Shown: positions 27,100-35,099, counted from the stretch's first letter. The stretch is DNA of 44,670 bases from Alteromonadaceae bacterium (GCA_027013165.1 JALUXV010000422.1:1-44670), one strand, 5' to 3'. Program-made: numbers and translations. Notes: a model not told the origin generated them from the sequence alone.

Positions 27100-27826
27100 A
27101 CCAATCCTTAAACTTCTCATAAAGATTGGCCTCGTGTTTTTCCATTGCAATTAAGTCTTGAACCTCTTGAATACCAGGATGGCGCGCCGCGAATCCTGGC
27201 AGTCGCGTCTGGGTAGGGATATAGTAATTCTCCTGCCAATCTGACGGAGGAAGTACTGAGTAGCCCAACAAATCATAACCAGCATCTTCCAGTTGTTTAA
27301 TTTTGTCAGGCGCGGTGGCAATCTCTGGATATTCAGTTTTCCAATGCCGTCTAATTTCTTTTGGGGGATCGGGGTGTAGCCATGTTATTTCTGAAACTGC
27401 GAGTATGCCTCCCTTTTTCAGCAATGGCCGCCACAACTCAATCCCTTTCTTGAACCCTATATTGTAAATTGCCCCTTCAGACCAAATGACATCAAGAGAG
27501 TTCTCAGAAAATGGCAAAGCATCCATTGAAGCCACGAGCGTTTTAATGCTTTCTGAAACCCCGTACTGTTCTGCTCGTTTTTCAAGCACAGCCAAGAACT
27601 CAGGAAACAAATCAACAGCAGTGATTTGCGCATTTGGAAGATTTTTAGCCAGCACTAGAGAAGAAGCACCAGTACCACAACCGATATCGGCAATATTGAG
27701 CTGAGATGACGTATCGCATGATGCAGAAGCCAATGCTCTCAACGTTGTATCTATACTCCCTGGCCCCTGTCGGTCACCATCTAAGTGCAAATCTACTAAC
27801 AAGGAAAACAGTAACTCTTGATTCAT
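27065..27826 (-). CDS. Class I SAM-dependent methyltransferase
   Basis: The Rossmann methyltransferase fold is shown by motif I IADIGCGTGASSLVLA (about 45-60), the acidic residue ending strand 2 (ITAVDLFPEFL) and a motif near 115 (LDVIWSEGAIYNIG). The C-terminal half has PPSDWQENYYIP and WFSYGFYVVAKR. The start MNQELLFSLL (27826) is preceded by AAAAGGTAATG; an earlier start at 27886 is less likely. The product has 253 residues. The substrate cannot be told; a small molecule is more likely than nucleic acid. Confidence 0.85.
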   Translation of the reverse strand: MNQELLFSLLVDLHLDGDRQGPGSIDTTLRALASASCDTSSQLNIADIGCGTGASSLVLAKNLPNAQITAVDLFPEFLAVLEKRAEQYGVSESIKTLVASMDALPFSENSLDVIWSEGAIYNIGFKKGIELWRPLLKKGGILAVSEITWLHPDPPKEIRRHWKTEYPEIATAPDKIKQLEDAGYDLLGYSVLPPSDWQENYYIPTQTRLPGFAARHPGIQEVQDLIAMEKHEANLYEKFKDWFSYGFYVVAKR

Positions 27827-27875
27827 AAACACATTACCTTTTAAGAAAGATTTAACACAGTAGATAGTCGATGGG

Positions 27876-28190
27876 TTACTTCCCACTTTTAATCGTTAGA
27901 TACTTATCTTTACCAAAGGTGACGTAGTACAAGGGCAAAAATAGGCTCGCCATAAAATTATTACCGAAAGAATTAAAAACCGTTAATTTATTCGACTCCA
28001 TTGCACTAATGTCGAACTCAGGGCTGGAACACCAATCTATGGTAGCTCTAATCTTTTTCGTATTGTCAGGAATAGTAAAAGTTGCAGAAGAGTTAGGTTT
28101 AATTTTACCAACCTCAATGTCGTCTGCCCACAAGTAGTAGTCTCGGATTTTGTCAGTGAATTGCTTTGGTCGAGTAATAGTAATATCCAT
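27876..28190 (-). CDS. Small protein of unknown function
   Basis: A 104-residue product starting MDITITRPKQF (28190), with GGAACAGAAA upstream; an earlier start would run into the preceding gene. It looks like a beta-rich domain: DYYLWADDIEVGKIKPNSSATFTIPDNTKKI resembles PEGA-like surface segments, followed by IDWCSSPEFDIS and a hydrophobic stretch (FMASLFLPLYYVTFG). No signal peptide is seen. It lies between the lipoyl-domain gene and the methyltransferase, 37 and 49 bp from each. Confidence 0.7.
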   Translation of the reverse strand: MDITITRPKQFTDKIRDYYLWADDIEVGKIKPNSSATFTIPDNTKKIRATIDWCSSPEFDISAMESNKLTVFNSFGNNFMASLFLPLYYVTFGKDKYLTIKSGK

Positions 28191-28227
28191 TTTCTGTTCC
28201 GTTTTTATTGGATAAAAAGCAATCTTG

Positions 28228-28650
28228 CTATTTAAGTACGCTATAAACAATAAGCGACGCAAATAACACCAAGGCTACTGCACCGAATACAAGACCGGCG
28301 TTATCAGTGCTTACAGGCCCTTTTGATGCGTCTTCTGGGTCTACTGATTCATGATGCTGATTGAGAGCTATTTCATCTAACTCGTCTGGTGATATCGGTT
28401 CTTCAACACTATCGACATTAGTCAGTTGCATGGTTAACTGTTCTGGAGAGACTGAATCTCCGGATTTAATGAGGATGTTTTGAACAATGCCATCGGCTGG
28501 AGCTACAACTTCCAGAATTATCTTGTCAGTTTCAACCTCAAATAGAATTTGATCTCTGGATACTTCGAAGCCATCGCCAACGAATATTTGCAATATATTT
28601 GCTTGAGTCACTGACGCAGGCAGTAGTGGAACTGTTATATCAATATTCAT
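28228..28650 (-). CDS. Free-standing lipoyl-domain protein with C-terminal membrane anchor
   Basis: A 140-residue protein. Residues 1-78 form a lipoyl (biotinyl/lipoyl-attachment) domain like that of 2-oxoacid dehydrogenase E2: VPLLPASV, then FEVETDKIILEVVAPADG with Lys43 as the lipoylation site. Residues 80-115 are an acidic linker, and 117-138 a single membrane helix (GLVFGAVALVLFASLIVYSV). There is no catalytic E2 core or E3-binding domain. The ATG at 28650 has AGGA six bases upstream; an in-frame TTG at 28680 is less likely. No lipoyl-using enzyme gene is adjacent. Confidence 0.8.
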   Translation of the reverse strand: MNIDITVPLLPASVTQANILQIFVGDGFEVSRDQILFEVETDKIILEVVAPADGIVQNILIKSGDSVSPEQLTMQLTNVDSVEEPISPDELDEIALNQHHESVDPEDASKGPVSTDNAGLVFGAVALVLFASLIVYSVLK

Positions 28651-28911
28651 ACACCATCCTTGGATTGTTACACTAGTCAAAAAGACAAGCTGTTGACCTA
28701 GATAAACATAAAGGGATTATTGGGCACATTCAACTGCCCGTTATTTTTCGCAAGATTGGCTCTAAAGGGCTACGACCAAAATACTTTGCATATCCCCCAA
28801 CTGCAATCAGGGCGACAAGAGTACTTCTTCTGGCTTTTCTCGTTTAACCGAGCCTATATATTCTCCTTCAAATGCAAAACTGCATCAGGAATCTTCGCTT
28901 ACATTTTTTTC

Positions 28912-29586
28912 TTACGTATGGCTAACGATTGCCTTAATGACATCCCACACTCCTTCGGGATTTGTTTGTATAAGGAAATGAGTTCCCTCCAATTCATAAA
29001 CAGACACTTTACTAAAATTACGCCGAAAAACATCCAGAACATTTCTTGATACTAACCTATCTTGCCTGGCCAAAAGGTATGTACATGGAACAGATAACTC
29101 AATCTCAGGAGTTTTTAGCTGAGAAATCTGCTTCAGCCTATATTTTAGAAGCTCTGTAGGTACACATGACATCGTACGTAAAAATAATTCTTTTGATAGC
29201 TTATTTAATTTACTGCCAAACAATACTTTTAATACCAACCAATTCGGTCTTTTCACTAACCTCAAAAGTTGCAGAGGGATGTTCTCTCCAATTTTGGCCA
29301 ATTGAGAAGGTCGACTAATGAAGCTAGCTACGAAAATAACCTGCTCAACTTTTTCTGGAAACCTTCTACAAAGCTCGAAAGCGACCATACCTGAATATGA
29401 CTCAGCGACGATAACAGACCGGTTCTCTATTTTTGTTGCAACATATTCTGCTTGCTCTGAATATGACAATCCAACCTTTTGAATTAGTGGAATGATTTTC
29501 GAGTGTACATGCGAAGGTAGAATTGCTGCAAAAGGAGTAAACAAAACACCGGTTCCATCCATACCGGGTAACAACACTATATTCAA
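28912..29586 (-). CDS. Alpha/beta hydrolase
   Basis: A 224-residue hydrolase without the lid seen in larger lipases. The N terminus NIVLLPGMDGTG forms the oxyanion region, Ser63 in AESYSG is the nucleophile (the usual G before S is E), LLARQDRLV carries the acid and EGTHFLIQTNPEGV the catalytic His. Translation starts at TTG (29586), supported by a strong GGAGG site five bases upstream. The substrate is unknown. Confidence 0.85.
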   Translation of the reverse strand: MNIVLLPGMDGTGVLFTPFAAILPSHVHSKIIPLIQKVGLSYSEQAEYVATKIENRSVIVAESYSGMVAFELCRRFPEKVEQVIFVASFISRPSQLAKIGENIPLQLLRLVKRPNWLVLKVLFGSKLNKLSKELFLRTMSCVPTELLKYRLKQISQLKTPEIELSVPCTYLLARQDRLVSRNVLDVFRRNFSKVSVYELEGTHFLIQTNPEGVWDVIKAIVSHT

Positions 29587-29741
29587 ATCTTCCTCCGTCG
29601 CGTTAAGATTCGTCTACTCTAGTCGAGACTAAAACCCAGTCGATAATGCGCTTACTTGTAAATGGCAGAACACTGAACTAAACGACAAATTCATAATAAA
29701 AAGTAGCTTTGCATCATTGCGATTTTCACTAACTCTTTGCT

Positions 29742-30398
29742 TTAACGAAGGGCCTTGTTGAACAAAACTACATCTTCGTAGAGTTTTTCATAGTCACTAA
29801 ACTGACCACCGCTTTCTTTGTAGACTAATAAACAGTTTTCGCGACCTTCGATAAATATGCCCTGTTTATTCTCCAACGCTTGTATAAGCTTCTTCGGAAA
29901 ACGCTCACGAATCATTGCTTCGTCCTCGCCCTTCAAAACATACTTTTTAGAGAACTCCGGATATTCTTCAAAGTCTACGTCTTGAGCCCCAAACAGTTGC
30001 TTTGTTTTTTCCCAAAGCCCCTCTGGCAGCACCGCAAATTCGAATAACGTTTTCCGTTCGAACGTAACAAACGCTGCGCGAATAACTGAAGGTCGGTTAG
30101 CGCTACTCTTATCTGAATATTTTGAAGTAAATACGAAATCAAAAATGTAGATAGTTTCATTTTCTCGAGTCTTACTAATTACACTAGCAATTTCGTAGTC
30201 ATCATCAGCTCTATTTAGTAGTAAAAACCCGTGCTTATGTAGCTCCCGATATATTGAGCCACCTTCTTTAAAAGCATATTTTGCTAAAAACTTCTGCTTG
30301 GTGATTGCAAATGCTTTTTCTTTTTTTGACAAAGATCTGCTTGTAATAATTAACAACAATATGACGATGGAGAGATAAATTAAGTCGATGATGCTCAT
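29742..30398 (-). CDS. Membrane-anchored protein of unknown function (integron cassette)
   Basis: A 218-residue product with an N-terminal membrane helix (about 5-22) and a cytoplasmic domain. Features are DDDYEIASVISKTRENETIYIFDFVFTS, FEFAVLPEGLWEKTKQLFG, and YVLKGEDEAMIRERFPKKLIQALE. I recall similar proteins with no known function. Its ATG lies inside the R' core site GTTATGA of the attC site at 30395-30458, so the recombination site supplies the start codon. Confidence 0.75.
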   Translation of the reverse strand: MSIIDLIYLSIVILLLIITSRSLSKKEKAFAITKQKFLAKYAFKEGGSIYRELHKHGFLLLNRADDDYEIASVISKTRENETIYIFDFVFTSKYSDKSSANRPSVIRAAFVTFERKTLFEFAVLPEGLWEKTKQLFGAQDVDFEEYPEFSKKYVLKGEDEAMIRERFPKKLIQALENKQGIFIEGRENCLLVYKESGGQFSDYEKLYEDVVLFNKALR

Positions 30399-30458
30399 AA
30401 CTTTCTATGATTCAATGCCCACAATAGCCGCTGGCGCGCATCCAGCATTTTGTTAAAC
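30395..30458 (-). repeat. Probable attC site (64 bp)
   Basis: On the minus strand GTTTAAC (RYYYAAC consensus) and GTTATGA bound the site. The inner arms AATGC and GCATT pair. The stop codon of the preceding gene (TAA) is part of the first core and the start codon of the next gene is part of the second. Confidence 0.6.
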
Positions 30459-30854
30459 GCGTGTATATAGTGAGAAAATACCCGTTTCGTCATAAAACAG
30501 CCCTTTACTTTGATATTCACAAACACCAACTCGATACAAGCCTGCCCCGATGTAACCAAAATTTATCGTTGTGTTGTTTTCTTTAGATTCATGCAGTTTC
30601 TGTAAAGAGCGCAAATGAATCTCTCGATTTATAAGCAGTTCGTATCTTTCCCAAGTGATACTATCGAAATTACCTTCGATATGGATAGTAGTACAGCCCG
30701 AATCGTCGTAGTCAAACTTGGTGAGAACATTCGCCGATAGATAAAACTTAGTTCCCATTGTGACAATATGGGTTACTTGTACTTCGAAGTGGCTGCCCCC
30801 TGCATTGACCACGTTAGAAACAAGCAGAAGAAAAATGAGAATAACTTTTTTCAT
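30453..30854 (-). CDS. Small secreted protein (integron cassette)
   Basis: 133 residues starting MKKVILIFLLLVSNVVNAGG, a clear signal peptide cleaved near NAG (residue 18). The mature part contains two cysteines (SGCTTIHIEG and VGVCEYQS) that could pair. No family is recognised. The stop codon TAA is part of the GTTTAAC core of the attC site behind it. Confidence 0.7.
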   Translation of the reverse strand: MKKVILIFLLLVSNVVNAGGSHFEVQVTHIVTMGTKFYLSANVLTKFDYDDSGCTTIHIEGNFDSITWERYELLINREIHLRSLQKLHESKENNTTINFGYIGAGLYRVGVCEYQSKGLFYDETGIFSLYTRV

Positions 30855-30864
30855 TTTAGAAAAC

Positions 30865-30964
30865 ATATAACGTCTCAGTGTCTAACACATGCACAAAGGG
30901 CAGAGTGACATTGACTCTTAGTGATGTGGGGTACTAACAAACTAAGAAAGCAAGTTTGTTGACT
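30865..30964 (-). repeat. Degenerate attC-like site
   Basis: On the minus strand AGTCAAC lies 3 bp after the TonB-like gene stop, and GTTATAT lies about 90 bp further, just before the next gene start. The right half (TGTTAGACACTGAGACGTTAT) resembles the right half of the clearer attC sites. Core pairing is poor, so it is only a candidate. Confidence 0.35.
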
Positions 30965-30966
30965 TG

Positions 30967-31341
30967 CTATACACTGTTGCCAAAATGAAATTCCGTTGTC
31001 ACATACACTAGTTTTTTATCGACATTAGATTCAGAAGGCTTATATTCCATTCGTTTTACTGCTTTCAAACCTTGATCGTCCCAAACACCTTCTGGCACCG
31101 ACTCAATAATCTCTGGGTTAAATACCTTACCGTCTGAATCAATCAAATACCGTACCTTTACATAGCCATTGGGTCGCTTAGCCACATTTCTGGGAGCGGA
31201 GAAGCTAAATGATTTTGACTTCATTTCCCAATGTTCATTAAGACTCTCGGCCGACACTTCAAATGCTTCGGATGAAAGGTTTGGCGTTGAAGAACATCCC
31301 AAAAGAAGTGCAACGACAAGAGTGACTATAGTATTTTTCAT
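30967..31341 (-). CDS. Lipoprotein with TonB-like C-terminal domain
   Basis: 124 residues from MKNTIVTLVV. The lipobox LLLGC gives Cys16, and the mature domain is like the C-terminal part of TonB/TolA energy transducers: GYVKVRYLIDSDGKVFNPEIIES and ALKAVKRMEYKP. It lacks a membrane anchor to ExbBD, so it is unlikely to transmit energy. The upstream start at 31401 lies in the attC-like site and is rejected. A cassette by position. Confidence 0.75.
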   Translation of the reverse strand: MKNTIVTLVVALLLGCSSTPNLSSEAFEVSAESLNEHWEMKSKSFSFSAPRNVAKRPNGYVKVRYLIDSDGKVFNPEIIESVPEGVWDDQGLKAVKRMEYKPSESNVDKKLVYVTTEFHFGNSV

Positions 31342-31372
31342 ATATATCCTTATTTTATGAATGTTAAATAAC

Positions 31373-31441
31373 AAATAACCTGCGGTGCGTTTTGGTTCCA
31401 ACAGCCCGCTAGGTTGTATTCAACTTATGCAGGTGTTGTTT
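31373..31441 (-). repeat. Short attC-like site (69 bp)
   Basis: On the minus strand AAACAAC and GTTATTT pair at six of seven positions, with adjacent arms ACCTGC/GCAGGT. The middle (AGCGGGCTGTTGGAACCAAAACGCA) aligns with the left half of the large attC sites, so it may be a deletion form. Confidence 0.45.
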
Positions 31442-31448
31442 TGCGCAT

Positions 31449-31811
31449 TTACACCAAGGCCCCATTGAGCAGCATACTAGGCATGAAAAAGCAAAAAGCC
31501 AGTATGCCTGAACTTGTAAATATAAGTGCCACTGCACAAAATGAAGCCTGAATACAAAAAACAGAAGGCTTAGCTGAAGCACTTTGTCTCAACGCTATTA
31601 TTGAAGTGTAAATAAATTCTTTGAGTTTTTGGTATTTAATAGCTATCCAAGATACTAACGGTGCAAGGCTTGCAAAAACCAACGCAACTGCGACTTCCAT
31701 ACCACCGAGCTGAACAAGAAACGCGATTTCTGGCAGAAACGCCGCAGCAACAACCATTAAAATTCCAACAACGGCTCGTTGCAGATTAGTTAACTCATTC
31801 CATGATTTCAT
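31449..31811 (-). CDS. Small multi-pass membrane protein (integron cassette)
   Basis: 120 residues starting MKSWNELTNL, with AAAAGGAAAAA upstream. Three hydrophobic segments are seen (about 13-33, 35-58 and 82-115). I recognise no family. It ends 8 bp before the attC-like site at 31373-31441. The 229 bp upstream hold no convincing gene. Confidence 0.65.
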   Translation of the reverse strand: MKSWNELTNLQRAVVGILMVVAAAFLPEIAFLVQLGGMEVAVALVFASLAPLVSWIAIKYQKLKEFIYTSIIALRQSASAKPSVFCIQASFCAVALIFTSSGILAFCFFMPSMLLNGALV

Positions 31812-32040
31812 GTTTTTCCTTTTACAATTTAACCCCTGTTCAGGGAGCTGTATTAAGTGTAAACGATTCACTAGGTTTTACGTTTAAAATAAGCGCCCCG
31901 TAACGCAAGGCCGCGCCCTACAAACCACTATATAAACATACTTTGTAAAGCGTTGAAACTGAGATAAGCCCAAGAAACTCATTGTGTTAAGAATATGGCT
32001 AATACTACTCTCAGTGTTTTACGCGCAAATTCTTAACGGC

Positions 32041-32367
32041 CTAGATATCGAGATACCGAGGCACCAGTGTCTCTAGCTCCTGAACCAGTTCAGGGTCCAT
32101 ATATCGATAATTGTCTGGAATATCCAATACATAAATGGGTTTATGATCAAGCAATCGTGTGAATTCAGCTTTAAGTCGACTTTTATGTTTAGATTCCATA
32201 GCAAATATCACATCAGCCCAGCGAATATCTGCTTGGCTGACTGTTTTTCTAGCTTTTGGACTCGTGCCCGCCGATTTAGCATTGAGATAGGCATGCTTTC
32301 GCCATATGGTTTCTGCTGTAGGGCTACGCCACTGATTTCTGCTACATATAAACAGTAAGTTTTTCAT
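32041..32367 (-). CDS. Low-molecular-weight protein tyrosine phosphatase-like protein
   Basis: 108 residues with the phosphatase loop CSRNQWRS: Cys8, then Arg14 and Ser15 (CX5R). DNYRYMDPEL near the C terminus supplies the candidate general acid. The N terminus MKNLLFICSRNQWRSPTAE and SAGTSPKARKTVS are typical of a branch of LMW-PTP proteins often found in integron cassettes. It is shorter than canonical LMW-PTPs (about 150). It could act on tyrosine phosphate or be arsenate reductase-like; the sequence fits the former better. Confidence 0.8.
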   Translation of the reverse strand: MKNLLFICSRNQWRSPTAETIWRKHAYLNAKSAGTSPKARKTVSQADIRWADVIFAMESKHKSRLKAEFTRLLDHKPIYVLDIPDNYRYMDPELVQELETLVPRYLDI

Positions 32368-32453
32368 TTATTTTCATCCAGAGACTGTTCATTGTTGGTC
32401 GAACAGCGCGTTACAACGCATGCGTTTTACGATAAAGGATATCCAATTGGCGT

Positions 32454-32562
32454 CACAAACTAAATTAACGGGCAAATGTACAATGCGATAATCGCCAAGC
32501 CTCATTGTGTATTTGTTCCAGCGACCCGCCCAACGGGCTGTGACTTAAGTGTTTTGTTGGGT
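32454..32562 (-). repeat. attC site (109 bp)
   Basis: Left core ACCCAAC follows the stop codon of the 106-residue gene; right core GTTTGTG is degenerate. The interior has CTTAAGTCAC, GCCCGTTGGGCGGGTCGCTGGAAC and the apical pair ACAATG/CATTGT shared with the other sites. Confidence 0.7.
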
Positions 32563-32565
32563 ACA

Positions 32566-32886
32566 TTAGCCAATGCGCCCCAGCATTAAGCCCAATGTGA
32601 AAGCGATGAACGCAATAATATAGTACCGATAGAACTGTTTGATCTTCGATCTTTTTACTAGTGTAGAAAGCATTGATTCGATTGAGCCTCGATGCTCTCC
32701 AAAACGGTTTATTGTGTACGCACCGTTTAAACTAGACTTAGACACCATACCTTTATTAACGCGCAGAAATTCTCTTAGGTCTGATTGGTTAATATTGGTT
32801 TCGTTGGCAAGAGAGATAATACCACTACCAGATTTTCCGTGAGATTCTATTGTCTGTAATACCTTTCTGTTAGCTTCAATTTGCAT
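32566..32886 (-). CDS. Small membrane-anchored helix-turn-helix-like protein (cassette)
   Basis: 106 residues. The N-terminal part (about 1-75) has an arrangement like a winged helix: SGSGIISLANETNINQSDLREFLRVN, then NGAYTINRFGEHRG. A single membrane helix closes the protein (about 86-104, YYIIAFIAFTLGLMLGRIG). A membrane-tethered regulator is possible but unproven. Its stop lies 4 bp before the left core of the attC site at 32454-32562. Confidence 0.65.
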   Translation of the reverse strand: MQIEANRKVLQTIESHGKSGSGIISLANETNINQSDLREFLRVNKGMVSKSSLNGAYTINRFGEHRGSIESMLSTLVKRSKIKQFYRYYIIAFIAFTLGLMLGRIG

Positions 32887-32919
32887 ATTTAAACATCCTT
32901 AATTTAAACATTACCGAAC

Positions 32920-33028
32920 ACATGATTCTGAGCTAAAGAGCAAAAGCACAACGTGATAATAGCGAAGCCACATTGCATTTTTGTTCAAGCAGACCGCGCA
33001 GCGAGTGCGACTAAAAGTTTAGTTATGA
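32920..33028 (-). repeat. attC site with degenerate right core
   Basis: Left core TCATAAC (33022-33028) contains the TAA stop of a short frame. The interior CTCGCTGCGCGGTCTGCTTGAAC and the apical arms match the other sites. The right core (around 32920-32927, ATCATG) has lost the GTT. Confidence 0.65.
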
Positions 33029-33118
33029 TTCATTTCTCATCCTTTGCAGGCCCGAATAATACGGTCCAAAAATCGCCATTAAGTCTTTCAACAACTTAGG
33101 GGTTATTGGAAAGATTAG
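33023..33118 (-). pseudogene. C-terminal remnant of a cassette gene
   Basis: 31 codons in one frame, ending RMRNES with TAA inside the attC left core as in intact cassettes, but with no start or upstream coding sequence: a TAG precedes it. The residues (PKLLKDLMAIFGPYYSGL) look protein-like. The rest of the unit, up to the next attC at 33162, holds no gene. Likely the tail of a deleted gene. Confidence 0.35.
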
Positions 33119-33161
33119 CTAAGGCAATAATTAGAACTTTTTCCTTGTGTTGTCCGAGAGC

Positions 33162-33267
33162 TCATAACGCTGAGCTTTGGGGTACAAGCACGTGGGCTAT
33201 AATACGAAGCCTCCTTCAAACTTGTGTCCCAGTAAGCGAAGGGAACGACAACAGCGCTTTGTTAGGC
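33162..33267 (-). repeat. attC site (106 bp)
   Basis: Left core GCCTAAC (33261-33267) fits RYYYAAC and holds the stop codon of the Bro-N gene; right core GTTATGA (33162-33168). The interior AAAGCGCTG and the TACTGGGACACAAG stretch align with the other sites. Confidence 0.8.
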
Positions 33268-34023
33268 GCCTTTTTCGATGTTTCTTACGGCTTCGATCAC
33301 CACGTGTGTAGGAAATCGCAGGACTTCTTGTCCGTTTTCCATTGATTTGACTGTGGGCTCTGATTGCTCTACGCAAATTTTCAAACACCAACCAAAAACA
33401 AGCTGTAAGTCGATATTTTCGAGACCTTCCGATTCGCAATATTCGGTGGCTGTGACAAACTTAGTATTTGGTGAGACCTCTTCTAACGTATTGAGCTTCG
33501 AACTTATAGATTTAATGACTTCTTCATGCTTAGCAAAGCGTTCCTTAGTCTCTCTTTCTAGCCTTTCTCGTTCTTCTATTTCGAGTACAAGAGTTTTGGC
33601 TATTTTCATAACATCGGATTCTTGATGAACAAGTGGAGGCGGAAACTTGCCATATTTCATTATTGAGGGTACCACTTCGTGATAGAGCCATCTCTGAAAT
33701 TTCTTACCTGCAACGCTATCGTCGTACGACAAAACCCTAAAGAGGCCTGGTTGGGTGACAAACATTTCTTGCTTATCTAAATGGGTAAGAAGTTCGTTGT
33801 GAATATAAATGTATTCATCACTTTCAAGTTGTTTGAGGCGGCCTTTCAATAAACCAATAATGGATTTTGACACATGAGATTCATCTATATCCAAATTTTC
33901 TTTGTTCAATGCATTCTGAACATCTATCAACGAAATATACAGGATATTACCCTGCATCACGGTTTTAATATCGGATGAGCCCTCAGTTCCTTCGTAGCAG
34001 ACATTTATTAAATTATTTTCCAT
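33262..34023 (-). CDS. Bro-N domain protein (integron cassette)
   Basis: 253 residues from MENNLINVCY, with CAGGAA upstream; an earlier start at 34119 would lie inside the attC site. Residues 8-125 form a Bro-N domain, known from phage antirepressors and baculovirus BRO proteins: FVTQPGLFRVLSYDDSVAGKKFQRWLYHEVVPSIMKYG. A coiled coil rich in Glu/Arg follows (about 140-185), then an unrecognised C-terminal domain with TATEYCESEG. DNA binding is plausible from the family. The stop codon is within the attC core. Confidence 0.82.
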   Translation of the reverse strand: MENNLINVCYEGTEGSSDIKTVMQGNILYISLIDVQNALNKENLDIDESHVSKSIIGLLKGRLKQLESDEYIYIHNELLTHLDKQEMFVTQPGLFRVLSYDDSVAGKKFQRWLYHEVVPSIMKYGKFPPPLVHQESDVMKIAKTLVLEIEERERLERETKERFAKHEEVIKSISSKLNTLEEVSPNTKFVTATEYCESEGLENIDLQLVFGWCLKICVEQSEPTVKSMENGQEVLRFPTHVVIEAVRNIEKGA

Positions 34024-34049
34024 CAAAAATTCCTGTATGTGACTGATAT

Positions 34050-34158
34050 CTAGCACTAAACTAAGGGGCAAAAGCACAGTGCGAAAATGGCGAAGCCGCA
34101 TTGTGTTTTTGTCCCACAAGCCCGCACAGCGGGTGGCGACTTGAGCGTTTTGTTAGCA
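34050..34158 (-). repeat. attC site (109 bp)
   Basis: Left core TGCTAAC (34152-34158) includes the stop codon of the upstream gene. The right core reads GTGCTAG where GCGTTAG would be expected (one change in the GTT). The interior has the CCCGCTGTGCGGGC hairpin and ACACAATGCGGC/GCACTGTG apical arms. Confidence 0.75.
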
Positions 34159-34767
34159 CTTCTGGCTTGCGGTTGCCGCGTACAACTCTCTGATAAATGC
34201 CCAGCATGCAGGTATGATATTGTTGTCATGAAAAAAACTACCCAAATAAGGCAATTCTTCTCTAAATTTAAATGAAGTGTGAATAGCATCTAGTTGCTTA
34301 TCAGTTTCCAAGTCATGTTTTGCTGCGTTTGCTACCATTCTGAGCTTATTAATTGAGTCATAGTTGGAGAAATTTTGAATATCATATCCGTGTTCTTTGA
34401 GTCGTTTTTTAAGCGCTTCAAAATTTAAGGATTCAGTCCATGCATTACAATCTACAGAGGCTAATTTAGCTTTCAATACTTTTTCAACAATATGGTAGAG
34501 CGAGATCGCAAAAAAGTGGCTAGTCAGGCGTTGCTTCATTTTGGCTCGCTTTAAAGCCAAATAAGCATCTTCACCAGACATTTCAGATGAGGTGATCGCA
34601 TTTTCAACTTCAAGAAACTCCCGTTCAGATTTCCCGAAAATTTCAAATGCTATATCAACTTTGGTTAAGTCATCTTCTGCGTCATATTCTCTGCAAAATG
34701 CATCCATCGTGAACGCAAAGCCGTCAGGTATGAATCGCTCTTTTATGTAGTTCCAAACGTAATCCAC
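34153..34767 (-). CDS. Helical protein, possibly HEPN-like (integron cassette)
   Basis: 204 residues, predominantly helical. Translation starts at GTG (34767), supported by GGAGG four bases upstream. The segment LRMVANAAKHDLETDK resembles the Arg...His region of HEPN-type proteins, but the spacing between Arg and His (seven residues) is wider than the usual four to six, so assignment is weak. SHFFAISLYHIVEKVLKAKL lies before it. Its stop codon is part of the attC left core. Confidence 0.65.
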   Translation of the reverse strand: MDYVWNYIKERFIPDGFAFTMDAFCREYDAEDDLTKVDIAFEIFGKSEREFLEVENAITSSEMSGEDAYLALKRAKMKQRLTSHFFAISLYHIVEKVLKAKLASVDCNAWTESLNFEALKKRLKEHGYDIQNFSNYDSINKLRMVANAAKHDLETDKQLDAIHTSFKFREELPYLGSFFHDNNIIPACWAFIRELYAATASQKC

Positions 34768-34781
34768 ATTTCCTCCATGAA

Positions 34782-34892
34782 TGCTAACTTCACACTAAGA
34801 GGCAAAAGCACAATGCGATAACAGCGAAGCCGCATTGTGTTTTTGTCCCAGCAGCCCGCGCAGCGGGATGCGACTTAAGCGCTTTGTTAGGT
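34782..34892 (-). repeat. attC site (111 bp)
   Basis: Left core ACCTAAC (34886-34892, perfect RYYYAAC) includes the stop codon of the first cassette gene; right core GTTAGCA (34782-34788). The inner CTTAAG faces CTTAG with one extra-helical base, as known for attC. The apex ACAATGCGG/CGCATTGTG pairs over eight bases. Confidence 0.87.
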
Positions 34893-35099
34893 GCCATTGC
34901 TAAAACTACGACCAGTTAGCTTTTTAAACAGCAACTGTACTGAGTCTTTGCCTGTAACGCCGAAAAGAATAAACAATACACCCACCAAAAAGCCTAAAAC
35001 ACTACCAAGTGCAGCTAAGTGTTCTGTTAGAAAGATATAGCCATAAATAGATATAAATGCTAGACCTAAAATAACGCCTAGTAACCGCATAATATTCAT
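34887..35099 (-). CDS. Two-helix membrane protein, first cassette
   Basis: 70 residues with two hydrophobic segments (about 4-25 and 28-48: LAALGSVLGFLVGVLFILFGV) and a short cytoplasmic tail. It resembles no family I can name. The start ATG lies inside the core sequence GTTATGA (35096-35102), and the stop codon is within the attC left core, so the gene fills its cassette completely. Confidence 0.7.
   Translation of the reverse strand: MNIMRLLGVILGLAFISIYGYIFLTEHLAALGSVLGFLVGVLFILFGVTGKDSVQLLFKKLTGRSFSNGT

Noticed and set aside
28720..28911. Plus-strand frame between the lipoyl and hydrolase genes (runs to 29049)
   Set aside because: It overlaps the well-supported hydrolase gene, has no ribosome site, and its residues look like antisense translation.
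29587..29741. attC site between the hydrolase and the 218-residue membrane protein
   Set aside because: GTTAGTG and GTTTAGTTCAG words occur, but without paired cores or the shared interior.
31872..32040. attC site behind the tyrosine phosphatase-like gene
   Set aside because: Only scattered GTTA-like words are present; no pair of cores or shared interior can be aligned with the clear sites.
33262..34023. Prophage, on the strength of the Bro-N domain
   Set aside because: No other phage gene lies nearby and the gene is framed by attC sites, so a cassette is the better reading.
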